A stretch of DNA of 19,385 nt. Source: an uncultured Porphyromonas sp. (GTDB lineage Bacteria > Bacteroidota > Bacteroidia > Bacteroidales > Porphyromonadaceae). Shown here one piece after another: positions 1 through 7,164 of the stretch. Both the position numbers and the translations under genes were made by a program. The stretch spans positions 1-19,385 of the forward strand of contig CAMBHQ010000004.1 of NCBI GenBank assembly GCA_945867245.1, given 5' to 3'. Position 1 is the stretch's first letter. Every line of letters starts with the position of its first letter. The notes under the pieces are model-generated. The model was not told the origin of the DNA. It did not search any database and saw nothing but the letters and a program-made list of their open reading frames with translations.

Positions 1-341
1 AGGTCAAGGCGCAGATACGTGCGCTGGGCTTGCCTAAGCCTGGGGTAGCCTTCGAGTATATCACTACCCGCAATATGGATATGTTCCGTACGCCACGCGC
101 TGTGGTGCCTGGCACAGCTAGTCGTGATGGTCAGACGCTACGCTTCACGGGCTGGCAGAATGTCGTTGCTTGGGAGGTCGTAGATGCCTCGGGCGGTCTC
201 GTCTATACCTCTACGGGCTGGCATCAGGACTTCGCAGCAGGTACAGCGGGCTTTACTCTGCCTGTTGAGCTCCCTTGGCAGACGGGTTATCGTGTGCGTG
301 CTATCTCGGCCGCAGGCCAGCGCACAGTGGTGACGCTGTAG
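1..341 (+). CDS. 3' end of a secreted-protein gene, possibly M60-like peptidase C-terminus (partial)
   Basis: The reading frame is open from base 3 to the TAG at 339-341, so the gene starts before the window and about 112 C-terminal residues are visible. The tail reads as a small beta-sandwich: alternating hydrophobic strands, a 'GWQNVVAWEVVDASGGLVY' strand pair and a final 'YRVRAISAAGQRTVVTL'. No catalytic motif falls in the visible part. The pattern TRNMDMFRTP, then GTASRDG, then GWQNVVAWEV reminds me of the C-terminal region of Bacteroidota M60-like (mucin-type) metallopeptidases. A type IX secretion CTD-like or Ig-like ending is an alternative. The family call is inference from memory; the coding call is firm. 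A heptad repeat element begins 2 bases after its stop. Confidence 0.6.
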   Translation, partial: VKAQIRALGLPKPGVAFEYITTRNMDMFRTPRAVVPGTASRDGQTLRFTGWQNVVAWEVVDASGGLVYTSTGWHQDFAAGTAGFTLPVELPWQTGYRVRAISAAGQRTVVTL

Positions 342-343
342 CG

Positions 344-500
344 AGTGGTCAGTGGGTTTTATAGTGGTCAGTGGCTAGTGGTCGGTGGTCAGTGGTCGGT
401 GGTCAGTGGTCAGTGGTCAGTGACTGGCGCACGCCACTGCCCACTGCATACTAGCCACTGATCACTGCGGGCTCTGCCCGCCCCACTGCCCACTACCCAC
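344..500. repeat. Heptad-repeat palindromic element, copy A
   Basis: Nine consecutive 7-mers in exact register fill 363-425 (AGTGGTC, AGTGGCT, GGTGGTC and variants). A TGGCG-CA-CGCCA core follows at 425-436, then complementary-sense 7-mers (ACTGCCC, ACTAGCC, ACTGATC) from 436. A GCGGGC-TCT-GCCCGC mini-hairpin lies in the right arm at 467-481. The whole element can fold as a long imperfect hairpin. It begins 2 bases after the stop codon of the upstream gene and ends about 10 bases before the -7 box of the M16 gene. Confidence 0.9.
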
Positions 501-510
501 CAAAAAACAC

Positions 511-518
511 TACCTTTG
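511..518 (+). promoter_or_regulatory. Bacteroidota-type -7 box for the M16 protease gene
   Basis: TACCTTTG matches the Bacteroidota -7 consensus TAnnTTTG and lies 29 bases before the ATG at 548. No clear TTTG -33 element is seen about 20 bases upstream, where the heptad repeat element ends, so the promoter may be weak or depend on other factors. Confidence 0.5.
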
Positions 519-547
519 TCTATTATCTTACCAAAAGACTAATAGAT

Positions 548-3373
548 ATGTTACTGACAATCGTTAAACGTGGTGTATTGGCAGTGGTGAGCCTTCTGGC
601 TGCTACTACTGTCAGCGTGGCACAGGAGATGCCCGCACTACCTATCGACCCTGCGGTCAAGATGGGCAAGCTCGACAATGGGCTGACCTACATCATCCGC
701 AAGAATCAGCATCCCGAGGGGAGAGCACACTTCTACATCGCTCAGCGTGTAGGCTCTATGCAGGAGGAGGAGAGCCAGCGTGGCCTAGCGCACTTCCTAG
801 AGCACATGGCCTTCAATGGCACCAAGAACTTCCCCGGCAAGACTATGACCAGCTGGCTAGAGACTATCGGGGTGAAGTTTGGCTCCAACCTCAATGCCTA
901 TACAGGCTTCGATGAGACTGTGTATCAGATTATGGATGCTCCCGTAGCACGTCAGACAGTAGTGGACTCGTGTCTGCTTATCCTGCACGACTGGAGCAAT
1001 GGCATCAGCCTCGAGGAGAAGGAAATCGATGCCGAGCGTGGTGTGATACAGGAGGAATGGCGCTCACGCAATACGGGTAACCTGCGCGTGCTAAGCAAGA
1101 CCATCGAGAACGCCTTCCCTGGTCTGCGCTATGGCAACCGTATGCCTATCGGTACGATGGAGGTGGTACGCAACTTCAAGTACGACGAGCTACGCAATTA
1201 TTACAAGCGTTGGTATCGCCCCGACCTACAGGGTATCATCGTAGTAGGGGATATAGACCCTGCCTACGTAGAGGCCAAGATCAAGAGCCTTTTCGGGGGT
1301 ATCAAGGTGCCAGCAGGCGCACCCGAGCGCACTTACCTACAGGTGCCTAAGTTCGAGGGCGTACGTGCTAGCATAGCTACCGACAAGGAGGCCGTAGGCT
1401 CGCAGGTGTCTGTGTACTTCGTCTCTGAGGCGATGCCCAAGAACTTCAAGGCTAGTCAGGCCGGTCTTATTACGGACTATATCCTGGGCATCATCAGCTC
1501 GGTAGCTGCTGAGCGCTTCGGGGATATCATCAAGAAGCCTAATGCGCCTTTCCTCAGAGCTAGCCTAGCTCAGGACGACTTCATCATCGACAAGTCTCAG
1601 ATGGCGTTTGCCTTCAGTGCTACGGCAGCCGATGGCAAGAGCGATGTCGCCCTCAAGGCCCTCGTAACAGAGATCGAGCGTCTAGCTAAGCATGGCATCA
1701 CCGCTGGCGAATACGATCGTGCTAAGCGCGAGGCTATGGCGAACCTCAAAAAGCTCTACGACGAACGCGAGAAGCGCAAGAATGGGGCTTACATAGAGGA
1801 GTACACCGAGTACTTCCTCAACGGTGGCTATATCCCTGGCATCGAGGCCGAGTATCAGATGCTCACGGCTATTGCCGACCAGATACCTGTGGCTGTCTTC
1901 AATCAGACTCTAGCCCAGTCGCTCGCAGCCAAGGATAATATCTTCGTCTCTATCACAGGTCCAGAGAAGGAGGGCATCAGCTATCCTACGGCCGAGCAGC
2001 TCGTGGCTAAGTTCAACGAATATCGTGCTCTGCCCGTAGAGGCCCTCAAGGAAGAGGTGAGCAATAGCAAGCTCATCGACAAGGCGCCAAAGGCAGGCCG
2101 TGTCATCAAGGAAAACAAGGCGGGCAAGTACGGCTCTACGGTGTGGACGCTCTCCAACGGCATCGAGGTCGTAGTACTGCCTACGACGCACAAGGAGGAC
2201 GAGATACGCTTCACGGCTCAGCGCTCGGGCGGTACCTCTACCTTCGGTCAGAAGGATGCCCTCGAAGTGCGTGCTATGCCTGGCGTTATCAACCTCGGCG
2301 GACTCGGCCAGTTCGATGCTAGCGCCCTCGGCAAGGCCCTCTCGGGACGTATCGCCAGCGCCTCGTCTGGCATCGACCTCACGAGCGAATCGCTCGGCGG
2401 TAGCTCTACCAAGGCCGACCTAGAGACGATGATGCAGCTATTGTATCTCAACTTCACGGCCAAGCGTAGCGACAAGGAGGCCTTCGCTGCCTATCAGGAG
2501 AAGGCTATCAATATGCGCAAGATGGTCGAGGCCAACCCAATGGGCTCTATCTCGGACAGCGTAACGCGTGCCCTCTTCCCCAACAACCCCGAGCTACTGA
2601 GCATGACCGAGGCCGAGATTAAGGCCATCAACTACGAGCGTGTGATGCAGATGTATCAGGAGCGCTTCGGCAATGCGCATGGCTTCAAGTTCGTCTTCGT
2701 CGGTAATATCGACCTCAAGACCTTCCGCCCACTGGTAGAGACTTATATCGCCTCACTGCCTGCCAAGAAGGGCATCAAGGCTGCCGATATGAGCAAGCTC
2801 CCCATGGAGCGCAAGGGTACCTACACCAACCACTATACCAAGAAGCAGGAGACGCCTATGGGCTTTGTCTTCGACTATTATAGCGGTAAGCTAGAGTATA
2901 GCCAGCGCAATGTGCTGACGATGAGAATCCTCAGCGAAGTGCTCGACCAAGTATATGTAGAGACGATCCGTGAGCGCGAGGGCGGTACCTATGGTGCTAG
3001 CACCGACGCCAGTCTCTCATTCGAGCGCAAGGGGCAGGCCAACGTGCAGGTTGTCTTCCAGACCGACCCCGACAAGGCTCAGCGCCTCAATCAGGTCGTG
3101 AACGAAGAGCTACAGCGTGTAGCCCGCGAAGGGGCCGACAAGGCTAAGTTCGACAAGGTAATCGCCAACATGGAGAAGAACTACGCCGAGAAGCAGAAGG
3201 AGAATGGCTATTGGACTAATCAGCTGATCACCTACTACTACCACGGCCTAGACAACCACACGAATTACCTCGCGACGCTCAAGGCCATCACGCCTGCCGA
3301 GGTCGGCACACTCCTCAAGCAGCTCCTCGACCAGAAGAACACGATTGAGGTGATGATGCTACCAGAGAAGTAG
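548..3373 (+). CDS. Secreted M16 family zinc protease (two-domain, insulinase/pitrilysin-like)
   Basis: A 941-residue protein starting with a Sec signal peptide (basic start, hydrophobic stretch about 9-24, probable cleavage near VAQ), so it acts in the periplasm or outer envelope. The inverted zinc motif HxxEH is intact as HFLEH at residues 82-86. Glu163, in 'EIDAERGVIQEEW', sits about 77 residues downstream as expected for the third ligand. A second M16-type half follows; its C-terminal part carries 'REREGGTYG' around residues 805-815, the conserved Arg/Tyr substrate-binding segment. Length fits the large Bacteroidota M16 proteases that degrade unfolded or short polypeptides. It appears monocistronic: repeat elements lie on both sides and a -7 box lies upstream. 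The ATG at 548 is chosen because it directly precedes the signal peptide. Confidence 0.93.
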   Translation: MLLTIVKRGVLAVVSLLAATTVSVAQEMPALPIDPAVKMGKLDNGLTYIIRKNQHPEGRAHFYIAQRVGSMQEEESQRGLAHFLEHMAFNGTKNFPGKTMTSWLETIGVKFGSNLNAYTGFDETVYQIMDAPVARQTVVDSCLLILHDWSNGISLEEKEIDAERGVIQEEWRSRNTGNLRVLSKTIENAFPGLRYGNRMPIGTMEVVRNFKYDELRNYYKRWYRPDLQGIIVVGDIDPAYVEAKIKSLFGGIKVPAGAPERTYLQVPKFEGVRASIATDKEAVGSQVSVYFVSEAMPKNFKASQAGLITDYILGIISSVAAERFGDIIKKPNAPFLRASLAQDDFIIDKSQMAFAFSATAADGKSDVALKALVTEIERLAKHGITAGEYDRAKREAMANLKKLYDEREKRKNGAYIEEYTEYFLNGGYIPGIEAEYQMLTAIADQIPVAVFNQTLAQSLAAKDNIFVSITGPEKEGISYPTAEQLVAKFNEYRALPVEALKEEVSNSKLIDKAPKAGRVIKENKAGKYGSTVWTLSNGIEVVVLPTTHKEDEIRFTAQRSGGTSTFGQKDALEVRAMPGVINLGGLGQFDASALGKALSGRIASASSGIDLTSESLGGSSTKADLETMMQLLYLNFTAKRSDKEAFAAYQEKAINMRKMVEANPMGSISDSVTRALFPNNPELLSMTEAEIKAINYERVMQMYQERFGNAHGFKFVFVGNIDLKTFRPLVETYIASLPAKKGIKAADMSKLPMERKGTYTNHYTKKQETPMGFVFDYYSGKLEYSQRNVLTMRILSEVLDQVYVETIREREGGTYGASTDASLSFERKGQANVQVVFQTDPDKAQRLNQVVNEELQRVAREGADKAKFDKVIANMEKNYAEKQKENGYWTNQLITYYYHGLDNHTNYLATLKAITPAEVGTLLKQLLDQKNTIEVMMLPEK

Positions 3374-3519
3374 TGGATCAGTGGGCGGGCAGAGCCCGCA
3401 GTGGTCAGTGATCGGTGGTCAGTGATCAGTGATCAGTGGTCAGTGGTCAGTGATCGGTGGTCAGTGATCAGTTGCTGGCGCACGCCACTGACCACTGCGT
3501 ACTGACCACTACTTACTGG
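3372..3519. repeat. Heptad-repeat palindromic element, copy B
   Basis: This copy starts inside the M16 stop codon: the TAG supplies the AG of the first AGTGG. A GCGGGC-AGA-GCCCGC mini-hairpin occupies 3385-3399. Eleven in-register 7-mers cover 3400-3476 (AGTGGTC, AGTGATC, GGTGGTC). The TGGCG-CA-CGCCA core is at 3476-3487, followed by ACTGACC-type 7-mers to about 3514. It is the longest left arm in the window. Confidence 0.9.
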
Positions 3520-3551
3520 CAACGGCTAGCCGAATTTTCGGCTAGCCGTTG
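3520..3551. terminator. Perfect 15-bp hairpin downstream of the M16 gene
   Basis: CAACGGCTAGCCGAA (3520-3534) and its exact reverse complement (3537-3551) are separated by only two bases. It lies directly after heptad copy B, 147 bases past the M16 stop. The bases after it are not T-rich, so it may terminate transcription, protect an mRNA 3' end, or be part of the adjoining repeat. It would work on either strand. Confidence 0.5.
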
Positions 3552-3563
3552 CTGCGTTTATGG

Positions 3564-3647
3564 CCACCTAATAACCCGACCAAGCTCCGCCTATTAGGCG
3601 GCCACTTGCCCGCCTAATAGGCGGACGATCGTCTACCTATTAGGTGG
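3564..3647. repeat. Four-unit array of 15-base palindromes with a 23-base period
   Basis: Units begin at exactly 3564, 3587, 3610 and 3633. The last three are near-perfect palindromes: CCGCCTATTAGGCGG, CCGCCTAATAGGCGG and CTACCTATTAGGTGG. The first, CCACCTAATAACCCG, keeps only its left half. Each palindrome is followed by an unrelated 8-base spacer (accaagct, ccacttgc, acgatcgt). Palindromes conserved at fixed spacing with unconserved spacers suggest binding sites for a dimeric DNA-binding protein, or a series of small hairpins. The array lies about 210-290 bases before the predicted susC -33 box. Confidence 0.8.
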
Positions 3648-3655
3648 ACTAGCCT

Positions 3656-3692
3656 AGCAAGATAGTGCCTTGCTGGGTTTATTAGTTTTTTT
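3656..3692 (+). terminator. Weak stem-loop followed by T7
   Basis: AGCAAG (3656-3661) pairs with CTTGCT (3669-3674) across a 7-base loop. GGGTTTATTAG and seven T residues (3686-3692) follow. The stem is short and the T-run begins 11 bases after it, so this is a marginal rho-independent terminator on the plus strand. It might block transcription entering the susC operon from upstream. Confidence 0.3.
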
Positions 3693-3854
3693 AATACTAG
3701 TTGTACTAGTAGCACTAGTGTAGCTAGTATTGGATAGACTGCTCAGTCTGATAGGTATTATGTCTGTAGTTGCGCATAGTGATGATTCGTTTTATTATTG
3801 TATTTCCTTTTAATAAAGGTTGGGGGCTTGTTTGGGGACTTGATAGGTATTGTT

Positions 3855-3887
3855 TTTTGGAAGGGAGCGGGGGATGTATTATTTTTG
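3855..3887 (+). promoter_or_regulatory. Predicted promoter of the SusC-SusD-GH18 operon
   Basis: A -33 element TTTG (3855-3858, within a run of six T) and a -7 element TATTTTTG (3880-3887) are spaced by 21 bases. This fits the Bacteroidota primary sigma consensus TTTG-N19-21-TAnnTTTG. Transcription would start near 3893-3895, giving a leader of about 185 bases before the ATG at 4079. No ECF sigma/anti-sigma pair, hybrid two-component sensor or SusR-like gene lies next to the operon in this window. Confidence 0.6.
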
Positions 3888-4078
3888 CCTACGAATACAA
3901 ATGATATGACAGATATAAACGGATGATAGCGTTTTAGCCGTGGCTATAGTTTGGGGCTATCAATTATCCTGTACTAGGGTAATTGCATAGCTGTACCATT
4001 GCAGAGTTATGTAAGGGGGAGAGCCCACGGCATAAATAATCAAAGAATATAAACATCACTACTAATAAACATAAGGAT

Positions 4079-7000
4079 ATGAAACGAAAGTTCTTAGGAG
4101 CTATGTCGCTTGTTGTGGCCTTGCCCTTCGCTGGAGTCCTCTCTGCGACGGCGGCTGCGAGCGTGGCGACGGCCCCCGCTGCCAACGTGCAGCAGGGTAA
4201 GACGATTACCGTCAAAGGTAAGGTGCTCGACAAGACTGGCGAGCCTATCATCGGCGCCAACGTACGCGTCGTAGGTACGGCCTCGGGTGCTAGCACAGAC
4301 CTCGATGGTAATTTTACGCTCAATGTGCCCGCTAATGCAAGCCTTGCGATTAGCTATGTGGGTATGAAGCCTCAGACCATCGCTATCGCAGGCCGTACAC
4401 AGCTAGAGGTCGTGCTAGAGGATGAGTCGCAGAGCCTCGATGCCGTAGTGGTTACCGCCCTCGGTATCAAGCGTAGCCAGAAGGCACTATCGTACAACGT
4501 GCAGGAGATGAAGAGCGATGCCCTCACCACGGTGAAGGACGCCAACTTTATGAATGCCCTCAGCGGTAAGGTAGCCGGCGTAAACATCAATGCCTCTGCC
4601 TCTGGCATCGGCGGTGCTACACGTGTCGTGATGCGTGGTCCTAAGTCGCTCAACCAAAGCAACCAGGCGCTCTACGTAATCGATGGGGTGCCTATGTTTA
4701 ATGTCAACGGTGGTGAGACAGGCGGGTGGAATGCCAGTCAGCCCAAGGGCGAAGGTATCTCGGACATCAACCCCGATGACATCGAGTCAATGAGCGTCCT
4801 CTCGGGTCCTGCTGCTGCCGCTCTGTACGGCTCTAGCGCTGCCCAGGGGGTGATAATGATTACCACCAAGAAGGGTAAGGAGGGTAAGGTATCGGTGATG
4901 CTGAGCAACAGCAGCTCGTTCTCTAACCCCTTCGTGATGCCTCAGTTCCAAAATGAGTACGTCAATAATCCTGGCGAGACGCGCTCGTGGGGTGCTAAGC
5001 AGGCCAGCCGCTTCGGTGCCTTCGACCCTGCGGACTTCTTCAATACGGGTACGAGCATCCTCAATACCGCCTCGCTGACCGTGGGTAGCGAGAAGAATCA
5101 GACGTACCTCTCTATCGGTACCTCCAATGCTACGGGTATCATACCCAACTCGGCTTACGACAAGTACAACTTTACCTTCCGTAATACGACCAAGTTCCTA
5201 CAGGATAAGATGACGCTGGACTTCGGCTTCAACTTCATCAAGCAGGACGACAAAAACCTGATGGCCCAGGGGCAGTACCTCAACCCTCTGGTACCTCTGT
5301 ACCTCTTCCCTCGTGGCGAGAGCTTCGACGCTGTGCGTACCTTCGAGGTCTGGGACCCTGTCCGCAAGATTTATACGCAGAACTGGGGCTATGGTAACGA
5401 CTTCCAGATGCAGAACCCTTACTGGGTAGCGCATCGTATGAATCGTACCAGCGACAAGAAGCGCTACATGGGTAACATCAACCTGAAGTATCAGGTGCTC
5501 GATTGGCTAGACGTTACGGGCCGTGTGCGTGCCGACATCAGCAACACGCTCTACGAGGACAAGCGCCATGCCTCTACGATTATGATCTTCGCCCACTCGC
5601 CTGCCGGCTACTATGGCTACGAAAAGGGTGAGGACATCGCCGTATATGCCGACCTGATGGCCAACATCAACAAGACCTTCGGCGAGGACTACAGCCTCAG
5701 TGCCAACGTAGGTCTATCGACCAACCGCAGCTACAGCGAGTCTCGTGGTTTCTGGGCAGGTCTGCGCAATATCCCCAACTTCTTCTCGCCTCAGGAGCAG
5801 GACTACGGCACGCCTACGGGTGCTAACCGTGCCACTTACTACGACCATCGCCACGTTACCAACTCTGCCTTCGCTAGTGCCGAGCTGGGCTACAAGCGTA
5901 TGCTCTACCTAACGCTGACAGGCCGTAGCGACTGGGACTCTGCACTCGCCTATACGAGCAGCAACCCATTCTTCTATCCCTCGGTAGGTCTGTCGGGTAT
6001 CATCAGCGAGATGGTGCAGCTACCCGATTGGTTCGATTACCTCAAGGTACGTGCCTCGTGGGCTAAGGTAGGTTCGCCTATCCCTCAGCAGCTCTCATCA
6101 CCTTACCGCTACGAGTACGACCCTGCTACGCAGAGCTATTCGACGGTAACGTATAAGTTCCCCGAGCAGTTCAAGCCAGAGATGACCACCTCGTGGGAGG
6201 CTGGTGTAACGGCTAAGTTCTTCCGCAACAAACTGAGCCTCGACGCTACTATCTACCAGTCTAATACGCACAACCAGACCTTCCCTGTACCTTATACACA
6301 GGAGCCTGGTTACTCTAGCATCTACATCCAGGCCGGTGATGTGCAGAACCGCGGTATCGAGCTCTCTCTGAGCTACAACCAGCAGTTTAGCAAGTCCTTC
6401 GACTGGACGACGACGCTGACCTTCTCGGCCAACGAAAACCGCATCAACGAGCTCTATGAGGGCCTAGACAACCCCATCAACAAGGGCGGTCTCAATGGTG
6501 CTAACGTCTACCTGCGTCCTGGTGGCACGATGGGTGATATATACATCGATAAGGCTGTACGCCGTGATAGCGAGGGCAATCCTGCGCTCGATGCTCTGGG
6601 CAATATGACTATCGAGACCCTCTCTACCCCACGCTATGCAGGCTCTGTACTGCCCGATGCCAACCTCGGCTGGCGCAACGACTTCTCGTGGCAGGGCTTC
6701 AACTTCGGCTTCCTGCTGACGGCACGTCTCGGGGGTATTGTACTCTCTCAGACGCAGGCTATCCTAGACAGCTATGGCGTGTCTAAGGCCTCTGCCGATG
6801 CCCGTAATAATGGCGGTATAGCATTCAACAAGGGTACTATCGATGCGCAGACCTTCTACTCTGCCGTAGGGGGCGAGTCGCCACTATGGAGCGAGTATAT
6901 CTACGACGCTACCAACGTGCGCCTACAGGAGGCCTTCATCTCTTATACGCTGCCCAAGAAGTGGTTCAAGGATAAGGCTAACGTTAGCCTCGGTCTGACG

Positions 7001-7144
7001 GCTCGTAACCTCCTGATGATTTACAACAAGGCTCCGTTCGACCCCGAGGTAACGGCTTCGACGGGTACTTACTATCAGGGCTTCGACTACTTCATGCAGC
7101 CTAGCCTACGTAACTTCGGCTTCAACGTCAAGGTACAGTTCTAA
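4079..7144 (+). CDS. SusC/RagA-family TonB-dependent outer-membrane glycan importer
   Basis: A 1021-residue protein with an N-terminal signal peptide (to about residue 28). A CarboxypepD_reg-like beta-sandwich follows at about 43-113 ('VKGKVLDKTGEPIIGANV', 'TDLDGNFTLNV'). The TonB-box region is near 121-127 (DAVVVTA) and the plug domain spans about 135-260. The rest is a 22-strand-type barrel ending in an aromatic residue ('NFGFNVKVQF'). No STN signalling domain precedes the beta-sandwich, so classical anti-sigma signalling through this receptor is unlikely. It should form the TonB-energised channel beneath the SusD-like lid encoded 20 bases downstream. With the GH18 gene in the operon, the likely cargo is released N-glycan. 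Its place in the operon matches GpdC of Capnocytophaga canimorsus. Confidence 0.93.
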   Translation: MKRKFLGAMSLVVALPFAGVLSATAAASVATAPAANVQQGKTITVKGKVLDKTGEPIIGANVRVVGTASGASTDLDGNFTLNVPANASLAISYVGMKPQTIAIAGRTQLEVVLEDESQSLDAVVVTALGIKRSQKALSYNVQEMKSDALTTVKDANFMNALSGKVAGVNINASASGIGGATRVVMRGPKSLNQSNQALYVIDGVPMFNVNGGETGGWNASQPKGEGISDINPDDIESMSVLSGPAAAALYGSSAAQGVIMITTKKGKEGKVSVMLSNSSSFSNPFVMPQFQNEYVNNPGETRSWGAKQASRFGAFDPADFFNTGTSILNTASLTVGSEKNQTYLSIGTSNATGIIPNSAYDKYNFTFRNTTKFLQDKMTLDFGFNFIKQDDKNLMAQGQYLNPLVPLYLFPRGESFDAVRTFEVWDPVRKIYTQNWGYGNDFQMQNPYWVAHRMNRTSDKKRYMGNINLKYQVLDWLDVTGRVRADISNTLYEDKRHASTIMIFAHSPAGYYGYEKGEDIAVYADLMANINKTFGEDYSLSANVGLSTNRSYSESRGFWAGLRNIPNFFSPQEQDYGTPTGANRATYYDHRHVTNSAFASAELGYKRMLYLTLTGRSDWDSALAYTSSNPFFYPSVGLSGIISEMVQLPDWFDYLKVRASWAKVGSPIPQQLSSPYRYEYDPATQSYSTVTYKFPEQFKPEMTTSWEAGVTAKFFRNKLSLDATIYQSNTHNQTFPVPYTQEPGYSSIYIQAGDVQNRGIELSLSYNQQFSKSFDWTTTLTFSANENRINELYEGLDNPINKGGLNGANVYLRPGGTMGDIYIDKAVRRDSEGNPALDALGNMTIETLSTPRYAGSVLPDANLGWRNDFSWQGFNFGFLLTARLGGIVLSQTQAILDSYGVSKASADARNNGGIAFNKGTIDAQTFYSAVGGESPLWSEYIYDATNVRLQEAFISYTLPKKWFKDKANVSLGLTARNLLMIYNKAPFDPEVTASTGTYYQGFDYFMQPSLRNFGFNVKVQF

Positions 7145-7164
7145 TATATAATAGAGCAAACACA

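Larger units (their letters stand above)
3552..4078. other. Long non-coding gap upstream of the susC operon
   Basis: No convincing gene is present on either strand; the longest ATG-started plus-strand frame I checked here is about 17 codons. The gap holds the 23-base-period palindrome array (3564-3647), a weak stem followed by T7 (3656-3692), an AT-rich inverted repeat (3693-3731), the susC promoter (3855-3887) and a leader of about 185 bases. GC content drops clearly here compared with the genes on both sides, as expected of a regulatory region. Confidence 0.7.

Noticed and set aside
344..500. Heptad elements as CRISPR arrays or IS ends
   Set aside because: There are no constant-length spacers and no transposase or target-site duplication could be seen. 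The units are directly adjacent 7-mers.
3564..3647. Possible mini-CRISPR at the 23-base-period array
   Set aside because: The repeats are 15 bases and palindromic, the spacers only 8 bases, and no cas gene is present. The geometry fits protein-binding sites or hairpins.
4079..7144. SusC receptor signalling to an ECF sigma/anti-sigma pair
   Set aside because: The protein has no N-terminal STN domain, and no sigma or anti-sigma gene is present in the window.
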